In this document: piece after piece, positions 32,095-44,300 of the stretch
How positions within the stretch are numbered: position 1 is the stretch's first letter
Layout of the letters: each line of letters opens with the position of its first letter
The notes under the pieces: model-generated
What the model was told of the DNA's origin: nothing
Database searches by the model: none
Seen by the model: the letters and a program-made list of their open reading frames with translations, nothing else
Made by a program: the position numbers and the translations under genes
DNA from: Rhizodiscina lignyota
Taxonomy: Eukaryota > Ascomycota > Dothideomycetes > Aulographales > Rhizodiscinaceae
DNA: 64,000 nt
NCBI GenBank assembly: GCA_010015805.1
Contig: ML978135.1
Location: 186,001 to 250,000 of the forward strand
Direction: 5' to 3'

Positions 32095-32367
32095 ATACAT
32101 GCTGTTAGAACGGAGCTTACCGTGAGGAGAGAGCACGGCTCCAAGAGCTTGTGTAAAGTCGCTCTGCAGTGTGGGGAGTTGGGACGGCCGATACATCTCA
32201 GGAGGAATGCCTACCGCTAACTCACGATTTTCAGGTCTGGAGCGACTTGGATACAGCAGGCGGTACTTCTGAATTACTAGACACGTAAGGTGTGCCATGC
32301 GTGGATAGATTTCATAATTGTATTTACATATTCAGTCATGCTTTTTTCATTGAACTCCGGTGGCCAT

Positions 32368-35300
32368 TTACATCAGACTCGCCCGTCCACCAATCTCCGT
32401 CCCACCCTGCCCATTCGGCAGCTCACCCGTCCTGCCCTCTACAAACTCTCTATAAATCCTAGCGAGTCTCTTCCTCTCATCGGGACTAATCGACGCCCTA
32501 GTCGTCTCCAGTGATTTCTGTATATGTCGCCACTGAATGATAGGTTCCTTCGAATCCGACTCCTTGTCCTCAACCGCATTCTCGTCATGATGCGGCACGA
32601 TCCCATACGCAGAGGACGGTCGATTCAAGTACGACGACGAAGGACGATGCTGAGCCTGAACCCGCTGCTGCTGCGCTTGCTTCTCCTTCTTTCTCAATGC
32701 TTGCATGGACGCCAACTGTGCCGCAATTTTTGCGCGCTCCGTCAGTGCAGCCGAGCTAGCATTCTCGTCTCCGTCTTCTTCCTCTTTGTCTCCATATCGG
32801 AAGTGAATGAAATCGGGGGCATTTCTTGAGCCCGGCACCGTACCATTTTCCGTGCCATTGACCTTTGGTTTCAACTCTCCGGCATCGTCATCCCCAAGGA
32901 CGTCATGAATAGCCTCCAACTGCGCATTATACACAACAGCCTGCAAATCAGCACCACTGTATCCCTCCGTCCTCCTCGCAACCTCTAGCAGTCCTGTCTC
33001 GCGCACCTCTTCGCTAAACCGCACCTTGCTGCCAACTGCCTTGAGAATATCAGCCCGCTCATCCACATCCGGCATCTCACACACCAAACTCTTATCCAAC
33101 CGGCCTGGCCTCAGCAGCGCTGGATCGATTAAATCGGGCCTGCTTGTCGCCGCAAGCACATACACACCACTCAGGCCCTCCGCGCCGTCCATCTGCGTGA
33201 GCAGCTGATTGACCACGCGGTCCGTCACGCCAGTCGAATCATGCCCACGTTTCGGCGCGATGGAGTCGAACTCGTCGAAGAACAGCACGCAGGGCCGGGC
33301 AGCCTGCGCGCGCTCGAACAGGTCGCGCACCGACTTCTCCGACGCGCCGATGTACTTATTCAGGATCTCGGGCCCCTTCACGGAGATGAAGTTGAGGCCG
33401 CACTCGCCTGCGACGGCGGACGCGAGCAGCGTCTTGCCGCAGCCCGGATAGCCGTAGAGCAGCAGGCCGCTGCGCAGGCGGAGCGGGCAGGCGGCGAAGA
33501 TGGGGGCGTAGGTCGTTGGGTATTGGAGGGTTTCGAGGAGCGCGAGACGGGTAGAGTGCAGGCCGCCGATGGAGGACCAGCGCGTTGTGCTGTGTTGGAG
33601 TGTTACATTTCGTAAGGATGCCGGTGTAAAGCCTTTGAGTGCGGCGGTGAAGTCGGCTCTAGTGAGGGATATGGAAGAAGATTCAGGCTGAGAAGGAAAT
33701 GGGCTGGAGGATGAAGTGGTGGAGGTTAATGTGCGAATGAGGGCTTCGGAGCGGGCGCGTGAGACGAGAAGAACAAGATCGCCAGGCATGTATCCGTCTG
33801 TCTGGCCGGCAATGTCGAGGAAGTCGATATGCTTGTCGACGACGAATCCATCATGACTTATCGCGCCAGTTCCAGCCGTACCAGGTCTCGAACTCGAAGT
33901 TGACACATTGCGACTGTGACTCGGCTGGAAAGTTCCATTCGTATCAGGTAGCGGCCGTGATGGAGCACTGTTCTGCTGGACAAGCATCTCCAGCACTCTC
34001 CTTCTACCGTCTTTATTTGGCGCTTTCAGACTGACGATCTCTCGCACGACGTGACCGCCAGTGATGACGTTATTAACAGCCTCTTTGCTCTGTGCTGTAG
34101 CGAGAAGGACAACACCGCTTTCGACAGTACAATATTGCCGTACAATCGAGCAGAGGCTTTCACTGATCTGACGACTTCGGCCATTCTCGTCTCCTACTTG
34201 GAGCTCCGTCTCTGCAGGGCACAAGCGGTCAAGATCGTCCAGTATTACGACTGCTTTTCCTCCAAGGCGTGCTCCCCATACGGCAGAACCGAAGACTCTA
34301 TTAAGGGTCTCTTTGATAGTAGATGCTCTCGTCTCGTTGGTTGCCAGTGAACGACATGAGAAATATACAGTATGGTAGAACTCTTCGTCCCGAAGCTGAT
34401 GTGCAAGTAGGTGAGACAGTTTCGTCTTCCCAGCCCCGAGCCCACCTGTAAGCAAGACTGAAGACGAGTGCATGAGATCCGAGCTCAGTTCTTCAATGAG
34501 AGAATCAATGCCGACCATGACAGGTGTGTCTTTTGGGAGTTGCTCCCCCGGAGACCAGCCTTTGAGAAAAGTTGATGGCGGAGCCACTTCGGGTTGCACC
34601 TCTATTGCAGGTCTCCATTCTGAGCCTATAATCCAATTTGGAGGAGTTTTGCTGTTCTCCTGGCCCGGTTGCACAGACGACGGCTCAAATCTAATGATGC
34701 CACCGTACCAGCCGTCTTTATCATCGTCTGAGGCAGGTAGAAGCATACCATCCGTAAGTGGGCCATCTAAAAGACCATTGCCGTCCGAATCCTTGCAGAA
34801 TAACGATCGAAGTCGCTGGACAGATTCTTCCTTTTCTTGTTTGGACTCGCCTCCGAATTTCAACCCAGCACTCTGCGCTCCAGATGGTGATGGAAATGGA
34901 AATACTTTTATGAATCTCTTTTTTAGGTCCTTGGAACTTTGCGATCCGCTCGTACATGTCGTTTTAGAGAGTTGAGGAGGAGCAGCTTCGAGCCGAACTA
35001 AGCCTCCAACCATGTCAGGAGATGCAAGCGTCCGGCATAACATGCTACTGAGCGCAACATGATTAGTATCGGGTCCCTCTTCCCACGCCTTTAATTTCGC
35101 GACCAGTTTAGAAGCTGGCTTTTCCGCGTCCTGCTCTTTCGACGGATCTGTAGGTTCTATCAAGCCTGCTGGCTTCACGACAGCCACAGATATCCAAGTC
35201 GCTCCCTTCAGAGCGCGGGTTAGAAGTAGCTCTTTGTCAACCCATACTGTTAGGCCTTCATTCTCGGAACCCTCTTCATCGTCGAAATAGTCGTTGCAGA

Positions 35301-36210
35301 ATGCCCGGTCGACGCCACGCAGGAACATCACGCCTTTGCTTGCACCGTCGTTACCCCTGCTTCGATTCCTGACAGTGCTAGCACCACTTTTGCCTCCAGC
35401 ACTCCTTCTTCCGGTGCTAGCAACGCTGCGACTTGCCCTTCCAGATCCCTTCTCTGATCGCTCTCTTGTCTTTGGCGCAACTATAACTTCAGCATCCGGG
35501 GATATCTTTACAAACGGAGTTGAGGATGGCGGCGCTGGAGTAAGAGAAGTGACAACGATGTTGGCGGTTGACGTCGGTGATAGATGTAAGGTTAGAGGAT
35601 GTGGTGTCTGCTTCGGTCCATCTGCTGTGGGAGTATATCCGGGATTCGGCAACGCCCTCACTTGGGATAGAAAGTTGAGCTCTAGGAATTTTGCGTGTAG
35701 CTCAATCATCTCCCAGTCAGCGGGCGTCAATGGTTCGATGTTGACGGTATGAGCCTGCGGGGGATCCATATGTAGCAGCAGTCCGACTTTCTGGCCATTG
35801 TTCAAACCCAGCAACCGCGCGAACGTTGCATCAATCTCAAGCTGTGCTATATCCTGATCTCTTCCACCAGTGATACCGTCACGACCTACTACTGGCGCTA
35901 TCTTCGTCTTGCTTTGCATGCCAGTCCATCCTACGAATATGGACTTTAAGACGGAGGTCGGCTTATCGGTGTCGCTCGAAGGAGGAACAGGTTGGCGCCA
36001 TTGGAGCTCGACGGCAACATTCTGTGCGACCTACAATAGATAATAGTGAGCAAACCAGTATCGTGAATTTCTGGACCGACATACAGTATTCGCATTGATC
36101 AAGAGAGCTACAAGAGATGCTGGCAGATTGACCAGGCAGTTCTTGAGCGAAAGTAGGGATACTTCCGCTTGCACTGTCTGTCCACCCGACTTTCTAGGAG
36201 CTGGAGCCAT
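32368..36210 (-). CDS. PEX1: Peroxisome biogenesis AAA ATPase PEX1, 2 exons, 1262 aa
   Basis: Works with PEX6 to pull the PEX5 receptor out of the peroxisomal membrane. Exons 36210-36085 and 36030-32368 (54-nt intron). The first exon encodes MAPAPRKSGGQ and the start of the N-terminal double-psi-barrel domain. Domain D1 has Walker A GGLGAGKT near residue 570 and Walker B VVILDDLD near 638. Domain D2 has GYPGCGKT near 904, FFDEFDSIAPKRG near 958 and the second-region-of-homology segment SRPDLIDPALLRPGRLD. Both nucleotide sites look competent, though D1 is more divergent, as is usual for PEX1. The C-terminus carries a coiled, Gln-rich extension and a final PIIQWRHIQKSL helix typical of the family. 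The gene is divergent from MCM7. Confidence 0.96.
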
Positions 36211-36480
36211 ATTTGCTCCGCAACAGGCCGTAAAAAGGACGACTACGTGCTATAAAGCCATCGCAATGTTGAGCTTCCTTCACGGACCTCGGCTCAAGGG
36301 TCTAGGTCGGCTATGCCGCTTTCGGTTTAATTGAATCGGTGACGGAGTTTCCCTTCACCGAAGACGCGCGCGACGCGTTCCTTGCAGACGCGACGCGACT
36401 GGACTTCCAGCCACCAAGTTATCTTCATCACCATATCACGACCACTATTCCACCACTACACTCAAATCCACTGAAGCGCA
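36211..36480. promoter_or_regulatory. Shared divergent promoter of PEX1 and MCM7
   Basis: 270 bp separate the two start codons. It contains ACGCGT at 36373-36378, a further GACGCGACGCGAC stretch just downstream (about 36388-36400), and CCTCGG at 36287-36292. ACGCGT is the box bound by the MBF (Mbp1-Swi6) G1/S complex in yeasts, whose targets include replication genes. Assigning it to MCM7 is inference. Confidence 0.55.
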
Positions 36481-39097
36481 ATGGCGCTTCTTACGTACAG
36501 ACCTCCCGTCAACTATTCGGAGCAACAATGTAAGTGTGATTCGCAATCTGTCAATGTGCGCGCTAACATTCGGTATAGCCGCTTTCGAAGACTTCCTACG
36601 CTCATTTAAGTCAACCTCGAGCGAAGCGCAAGATGCGCTCCAAGATCTCCATCTGGACGAAGACGGTTTAAGCGACGAATATGACTTCATGGACGATGCC
36701 GAGGGCAGCGCGGGAGGGCAGCGCGCACAGCGAGAGAGGAGAAAACATCCCAAGCAGAAGTATATGCAGATGCTGCAAGATGTTTCAGACCGGAAGAGAA
36801 CTCAGATTGTGATCGAGCTGGATGATCTGGAGCAGTACGAGAAAGCGCTTCAAGATGCCGGACAGGAGCTTTCTCTGGTCGCATCAATTGAGAAAAATGC
36901 ATATCACTACATTGAGATAGTCTCGAGGGCGGTCGATGCTGCTTTACCAGAGCCGGACGGGGAGCCTACGTACGTTGATGGACTAGAACCTCTCGTGATG
37001 ATGTCTAATTAGCTACAGATTCAAAGACGACGTGCTCGACATTATCATGTCGCAGCGGTCTCGCCGCAACGAGACTTTCCAGCAACAGGCAGAGGCCGAA
37101 GAAGGCGCACCACCAGCAGACTCAATATTTCCCCCAGAACTTACTCGACGCTATACCCTCAACTTTAAGCCCATCACACCCTCTGGCTCTAGCAGTGAGC
37201 GCAATTCGAAAGCTCTCGCAGTCCGCAATGTCCGCGGCGAGCATCTCGGCCACCTCATTACTGTACGAGGAATTACAACTCGCGTTTCAGATGTCAAGCC
37301 CTCAGTAAAAGTCAATGCATACTCGTGCGATCGCTGCGGGTGTGAGATATTCCAACCTGTCACAACGAAGCAGTTCGCTCCTATGCAAGAATGTCCATCG
37401 CAAGAATGCAAAAACAACCGAAGTCGAGGAGAGCTTTTCTTGTCCACCCGCGCGTCTAAGTTCCTGCCCTTCCAAGAGGTCAAGATTCAGGAGATGGCGG
37501 ACCAGGTTCCTGTTGGCCACATCCCTCGTATGCTGACGGTTCATTGCAATGGCGACCTTGTGCGGCAAATCAACCCTGGAGACGTGGTTGACATTGCTGG
37601 CATCTTTCTTCCCACTCCATACACAGGATTCAAAGCGATCAGAGCTGGCCTACTGACCGACACCTATCTGGAAGCCCAGCATGTGACGCAGCATAAGAAG
37701 GCGTACGATGACATAACGCTGTCACAATCTACCCTCCGTCGGATGAATGAGCTGGAACGCACGGGGCAGTTGTACGAGTACCTCTCACGATCGATTGCTC
37801 CTGAGATCTTTGGCCACCTCGACGTGAAAAAGGCTTTGCTATTGCAGCTGATAGGAGGCGTAACCAAGGAGATGGGTGACGGCATGCGCATTCGTGGTGA
37901 TATCAACGTCTGCTTGATGGGTGATCCCGGTGTCGCAAAATCCCAGTTGCTCAAGTACATTACTAAAGTCGCACCTCGAGGTGTCTACACGACCGGCCGT
38001 GGTTCTTCCGGCGTTGGTCTGACAGCGGCGGTGATGCGCGACCCTGTAACCGACGAAATGGTACTGGAAGGAGGCGCTTTGGTTCTCGCAGACAACGGCA
38101 CCTGCTGCATTGATGAGTTCGACAAGATGGACGACGGCGATAGGACCGCAATTCATGAAGTCATGGAGCAACAGACGATTTCAATCTCCAAGGCTGGAAT
38201 AACTACGACTCTCAATGCGCGCACGAGCATTCTGGCAGCAGCGAATCCATTGTATGGTCGCTACAACCCACGCATCTCGCCCGTAGAGAACATCAACCTT
38301 CCCGCCGCACTGCTGTCTCGTTTCGACGTCCTGTTCTTAATCCTCGACACCCCAGCCCGAGATGCGGATGAGGAGCTTGCTCGTCATGTCACATACGTCC
38401 ACATCCATAACCGTCACCCCGATCCAGTAGGCGCGGATGGAAATGGAAACGGCGTATTCTTCTCACCGAACGAAGTACGACAATATGTCGCCCGTGCTCG
38501 ATCGTTTCGCCCGACAGTGCCGAAGGCAGTGTCTGATTACATGGTGGGCGCATATGTTCGAATGCGGCAGCAGCACAAGCGTGATGAGGCGGGGAAGAAG
38601 GCGTTCACATACACGTCGCCACGTACGCTACTCGGTATTGTTCGTCTTGCACAAGCCCTTGCCCGCTTACGATTTGCGGAAGAGGTGATCATTGAAGATG
38701 TCGATGAAGCACTCCGGCTCGTCGAAGTGAGCAAGGCCAGTCTGTATACCGACCGGGGAGGCAGGCAGGCGGACATGACGCCCAGTAGCAGAATATATAA
38801 TCTCATCAGGGCAATGAGAGATAGTGGTGCTGCCGCGGTTGAGGACGGCGGACGGGGTGAGCTGGATCTGAGGAAGGTCAGGGAGAGGGTGCTTGCGAGA
38901 GGTTTTACGGCCGAGCAACTTGAGGAGGCACTGGATGAGTACTCATTGCTGGATGTAAGTGATTCCTTGAGTTGTATTTGGAAAGCCGATGCTAACGTTC
39001 TGTCTTCCAGGTCTGGCAAACAGCCGCTGAAGGAACGCGTCTTGTTTTCATTGAAGCTGGTATGGACGATCAGGATATGGGTGGCGATGACTTTTAA
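36481..39097 (+). CDS. MCM7: DNA replication licensing factor MCM7, 4 exons, 820 aa
   Basis: Subunit of the MCM2-7 replicative helicase. Exons 36481-36529, 36579-36969, 37019-38954 and 39011-39097; introns are 49, 49 and 56 nt and the phase closes. The start [20 protein letters not shown] and the block [20 protein letters not shown] mark it as MCM7, not another paralogue. Seen in order: an acidic linker with [12 protein letters not shown], a Cys4 zinc site CDRCGCEIF...CPSQEC near residues 248-275, Walker A GDPGVAKS near 447, Walker [10 protein letters not shown] near 508, arginine-finger SRFD near 580, and a C-terminal winged-helix region ending [12 protein letters not shown]. It converges on the next gene with 123 bp between stops. 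Confidence 0.96.
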
Positions 39098-39220
39098 CAC
39101 GACTTTTCCCATATCGATTTGTTTCTTCAGCAATGATGGCGCTGGTGGCGTTTGTCGCTCAAACCGCACACTTTCCAAACTTGCGATGTCTCGTCTGTAG
39201 CATAGCATAATGCCGAGATA

Positions 39221-40195
39221 TCATTCAGCAATTCCAAGCAGTCTACCTATGCCCTCAAAGTCCGACGCCCAATACAGTTGTTTTCGGCCTTCTCCTTCCT
39301 CTTGTTGATTCGTGATCTCATCCAGCGGTACGACATCGATGTCCAATCTCTCAAGCGTTTCAGCAAGTGACTTCTGCCCACTTCCCATATCGACGTCTCT
39401 CATACATATTCCAACATCTGCCTCAACAAGACATTCGAGATCCGTATTGCTATCTCCAACATACACAACTGTCGGCTTCTCCTCAGCGCCCAGGCCGATT
39501 TCTTTCATCACACGTACTTTATCGCCGCTTGTCCTGATCTCGCCTTCCAAACTTCCGTCACTCCCACCCTCCCGTTCCAAACCGCCTATCTCGTTCGCAT
39601 GAATTTGCAGCTTGTGTAGACTCTCCCCAAGCCTGAACCTGCTCTGATCCACGACTCTCGCCCCAGCTGCAAGGAGGACGGCTTTAATGAACGTACGGCT
39701 CCAATTCACGCTCATGATGCTTACGTCCATATCGTGCCCAGTGGTGAGGAGACTCTGCCATCCATTACGCAGCTTGATACTGCCGTCATCGACAGCCTTG
39801 CGAGCGGTGCTCTCGATGTCGGAGCTCGTAACACCAGTAAACGTCCCCGCCTCCTCGACTCTTTGCGCGCTGCATGACTCGATGGGCGCGAGACTCGCTA
39901 GCCACTCCCTCTCCTGGAAGAGCGTCCGGCGGTCCTCCTTTCGGGGTGTGTATGAAGCTTCGTGTGTGGAATAGTCTTGAATGTAGGCGACGGCTATCTC
40001 GTTCCACGTCAAGGACGGTTTAGGCCTGGTTAATGTGGGCTGGATATTCCCCAGAACGGCAAGGGTGTCGGAGTACGTGAGTGTCCCATCAAAGTCGAGG
40101 ATGAGATGGATACGGCGAGCTTTTGTAGTGCGTGATGGAGATGAAGCCCGGCGGAAAACATCTTTGAGGACCTTGGAGAAATGAGACGACGCCAT
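39221..40195 (-). CDS. HAD-superfamily phosphatase, 324 aa
   Basis: Single exon. Catalytic motif I is DFDGTLT near residues 34-40 (nucleophile and acid Asp). Motif II is probably SVNWS near 162, and the metal-binding motif is GDSNTD near 246, with a Lys in the segment before it. A large helical cap lies between motifs I and II, as in phosphoserine-phosphatase-like or pyrimidine-nucleotidase-like fungal HADs. The substrate cannot be told from sequence. No signal peptide; cytosolic by inference. Confidence 0.85.
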   Translation of the reverse strand: MASSHFSKVLKDVFRRASSPSRTTKARRIHLILDFDGTLTYSDTLAVLGNIQPTLTRPKPSLTWNEIAVAYIQDYSTHEASYTPRKEDRRTLFQEREWLASLAPIESCSAQRVEEAGTFTGVTSSDIESTARKAVDDGSIKLRNGWQSLLTTGHDMDVSIMSVNWSRTFIKAVLLAAGARVVDQSRFRLGESLHKLQIHANEIGGLEREGGSDGSLEGEIRTSGDKVRVMKEIGLGAEEKPTVVYVGDSNTDLECLVEADVGICMRDVDMGSGQKSLAETLERLDIDVVPLDEITNQQEEGEGRKQLYWASDFEGIGRLLGIAE

Positions 40196-41389
40196 CTTTC
40201 AAGTTGAGATGAGACAAAGTTCTGTAACCGAATATGAAAATTTACATAAATGTTCTGGATATCATACTTTAGATTGAGAGTGGAAAGTAAACAACTTGTA
40301 GCGAAACTGCCAAAGAATCCCATGTACTTCTATTTCTCCGTATTATTTGGAGCAATTCTTGCACCTTTTGCTCAAAGTAGTGGAGATTCGGCCTGTCATC
40401 GAGCTTTGTCGATAAAAGTCGCTTCTCCTGTCCGAAGGAAGGAGCTCGTTTGAGCAGCCCTAGCAGCCAATCACCGAACGGCGAACGCGGAGCCTTTTTA
40501 GCGTCGTGCACAGGCCCCCGCAAGCTCCTTTAAAAGCGCTCTTCGCTCTTCCAAAAAAGCTTTCTCTTTCATACTTGTAAGTAAAATCACAAGCCACCAA
40601 AATTTTCCGGGACATTCTGCTAACAATTTCTCTCACAGACCTTGTTGGGAACACTGTGATCAAGAATACGGTTGTTCTATCAGTTCTGCCTACACTGCAC
40701 AATGTGGAGTGGGACTGATATGAATCTCCTTCGGGGGCTTCACTGGCGCAATTTTTGCTGGCTATCTCTATCTTTTCATTGATGCTTCTGCCTTGTGCAG
40801 GAGGTTGTCGAAGAGAATTCACGTCGCTGGCGATGTTAATTGAAGTCGGATGATCGCCGGAAGCCTCGCTTTTGGCCAGATTATTTGTGTGCGCTACATG
40901 TTCGTCAACGCTAGCAAGAGATCTCTGAAAGGTCTTGAATATATACTAGAGTTTATTTATCTAAAACACTCAACTTAGGGTGCATAACCTGCATTAACTA
41001 TCGAGTATACATCCTTGCGGTTCTATATATTACAGCCACGACTCAACTATCTCGTCACCCCCTTAGCCATGTATCACGAATTGTCGCCCACGCTACATAA
41101 TTATAAACGCTCTTTTCGTCGTTCGTACCAATTCAAGTGTGCAATGTGTTTAATTGCGAGATAAGGATTATTACTCGTGTCACGTGCGTGTCGCGAACTG
41201 GACACGCAGATAAGACGCGACGCGGTTCTCATGAACCAGGTCCCGCTTCAAGCGGTGTGATGAATTTCGTGTGTTGCATCTCCTCTCTTTTCTTCGCATT
41301 TCCGTCGTTCGTTCCCTATCACTAATGGAATTGGGCTTCCCCTCATTGAAAATTGCAGGTTGTAGAAAATATCCAACCTTTTGTTCATC
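40196..41389. other. Divergent intergenic region
   Basis: About 1.2 kb with AT-rich portions (about 40920-41120). No gene, RNA or repeat that I can support. Confidence 0.45.
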
Positions 41390-44300
41390 ATGGCTCCCCA
41401 GTGTCAAGCTCTGACACTGTCGGATGCAAAACGATGCAGTGAAATTGGAACACAGTCGAACAATCTCTTCTGCGCGTACCATGCGAAACAATGCCACGGT
41501 ATACTCGAGAACACAACGCAATTGATTGGTATAGATGCTAATTGATGAATATCGCAGGTCTCTACAGGGGCTATAAAGCTCGCAATAGCGATTGGACGAG
41601 CTCACCGAAAATCCACCACCGTTCCTTGCGAAAACATCTCTACCTTTAGTCAACCAAACGTTTTCTGATGTCAAAGATGAGACTGACTTGCGGCAAATCC
41701 ACGATCACTTATTTCAGCGGTATACATTAATTAACCGGGTCGTAAGAGCACGAAAGCTTCATCACAGTCGTTTCTATTCTCTAGAATTGGACTGTGGTCA
41801 TCAGGCATACATTGATAAACTTGAAGGCCAGAAGTTCGTCATACTCCGCGCTCTGGAAAGACTGGAACGGCGGACTGCGGAAGTTCTATATGAATCGCAG
41901 AAATGGTTCAAATGGGTGCGTCAATGTCAGGATGATGAGGAAGCGCAACGGGCGAAGGAGAAGGAGCAGGTTAAGAAGGAGGCGGCTCTATTCCAGCGCC
42001 ATTGGAAAGAAGTCGAAGCTCGCCTAAGGAGACTCCGGCAGAAGGAAGATGCCAAGCGACAAGACGAATTCTTGGAAATGGCTTACCAGGAACGGATGTC
42101 GCAAGAAGATGAAGATACCTGAGATCCCATTGAGATGTGGTACAAGACGAGCGTGGAAGTTACATTGATCTCATTCGACATTTCTTGTGGATGGAGAGTT
42201 TTGTGAATGAGACGGACGACGTCACATAGCCAGTCGAAGACTGCCCTCCTCAACGTCAACCAAATGATACAAGCGCAAACTCGAGCCAGGCGGACCCGGT
42301 TCTGCAGCCCGTCACTGGGAACCCCAAGAAGTCAGGGAAGAAGGCAAGGCAAAATGCAGCGAAGCAGAAAGAGAACCAGCCCCAGCCCTCACTCCCAGAT
42401 CACCAGGATGATGAAATGCCAGAATCTGTCCGTCGCATGGTCGAGCGCCTTGCACACAAAGGTCACCCTGCTTTCAAACGCAAGAGCAAGAAACCAGCGT
42501 TCTCCGAGCAAAAACCAGACAAGGACCAGATTGAGACGCGAGACGGCATATTCAAGCGTTTAAACAAGCCCAAGGACTACAAGCATGATGGCTGGGTGGC
42601 TGGACCAAGGCTGGTTGGGACAGTCGAAACACCGGACATCCCCACGAAAGAGATGTATGTGATACCGGAGGAAGAGCTCGGATCTCTCCTCGACGACATT
42701 GCTGAGATTAAGCAGCTACTCTTCTGTCGGCTTGTCCTCTCGCATGCTACACTGTTGCCGTCAGCTCTGAAAGCTTCCAGTGTCGAGGAATTCTTGGCCG
42801 ATTCAGAAGTCTCACTCACAGATCTGCGAGACCTCTGCTTGAAGATGGAGCAACCTGCCCTACAAGAAATCCGCGACGCTTGTGCTGACCTTGCAAGACC
42901 AGGACGAGCCTTCCGCCGACGAGGGCGACGACGAGGATGCTGTAGTCGGAAAGCCGCTGACCAAACGGCAAAAATTCAGAAAGGATATTCGAGCGAAATG
43001 GGGCGCTATGGAATGGAAGAGCAAAATCGAGCAACAGCAAGAAAATGCCCGAAAGCGCAAGAACAAACCTGGGTCACTCCTCGACTTTGGTGAGGTAGAC
43101 GACAAAGGCGTCTTCCGTGAGAAGAAGATAAGGGTTAAGATCTGTGGAAAGTCTATTTGGAACTATGCCAGTGAGAATGCCATGTCAAGAAACGGGTGGC
43201 TTCACTTTTGCATCCTCGCGAAGGGGGTCTCGCTCTTCGAGGCCATTGAACTATGTCGGAACTGGAGGGAGTTTTACGAGTTGAACACACTTGCGATATG
43301 GAGCTATTTCCCTTCCTCGAGCTGGGCCGACTGGGCGAATAATGTTCAGATGCGACAATTGGCTCAGCTGGTAAGAGATCGCCGTTAAGTGAATGGAATT
43401 GAGTAATCACTAGACTAACTCTTCTCTAAGGGCCTCGTTTGCTACTTCACCAATATGGATGCGGACAACATGACTGTCCGTCAGCAGTCCGGATCCCGAT
43501 ATCAAGGCAGATCGCATAGAATACTCGAGTTTCGTGGCTTCATCTGCGCGCAAATGAACCGACTCGATCCGATCAGCCGACGGTTCCTTACGTATGTGAA
43601 CATGAACTACACTAACCTGCTGGTCCTAGTTCGGGACGGTCATACTGGTGAGATTTTGGTCCAGCCATTCAAGGAGGAAGATCGTTGGCTCGTTCGACAC
43701 AAAGAAGGCATCGGTAGGGCGGCAAAGAATAAGTGGAAAGTGATCAGCCAGGTCGATGAGAAATTCTTTGAGCAGATGGACCACCTTCGCTTATGGCGGT
43801 TTGGATTTGACCAGTATTACGATGTCGTGATCTGGGATCGCTTTGCCGGGCGACGATTCGCTTATTTGCATAACACTGTTCAAGACGTAAGTTTACAAGT
43901 GTGGGATATCACTGTGGGATTAGATAGTCGCTAACAGAGTGAACAGCTTCTGATGAAAGCACATCGTGTATGCGAAGCCGCGGAATACTATCGACAGGCT
44001 GAACCAGTGCTCAAAACGATCAGACGAGAAGCAGAAACCCTGCGTGTTCGCGATGCCAGACCAGGCGATAGAACGGTATGGGATACAGTGCGAAATTCGA
44101 GCGGGAAGGCTTATGACGTCGACTCGGAAACCGGCGAGATCACTGAGAGCGACGATATACTCCAAGGCTACCAGGAGGCAGACGCCCTTGAAGACGAAGT
44201 GCTCTTCCCAGAGGACTGCGAGGGTGAGAAAAAGGGGCCGCTGTCCCGCCCTGGTCCATACAATGAACTCCAGAGGCTCGAGGAAGGTGATTTTCCTTGG

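Noticed and set aside
36481-39097. MCM5 identity for the MCM gene
   Set aside because: The N-terminus, the [20 protein letters not shown] block and the 820-residue length fit MCM7.
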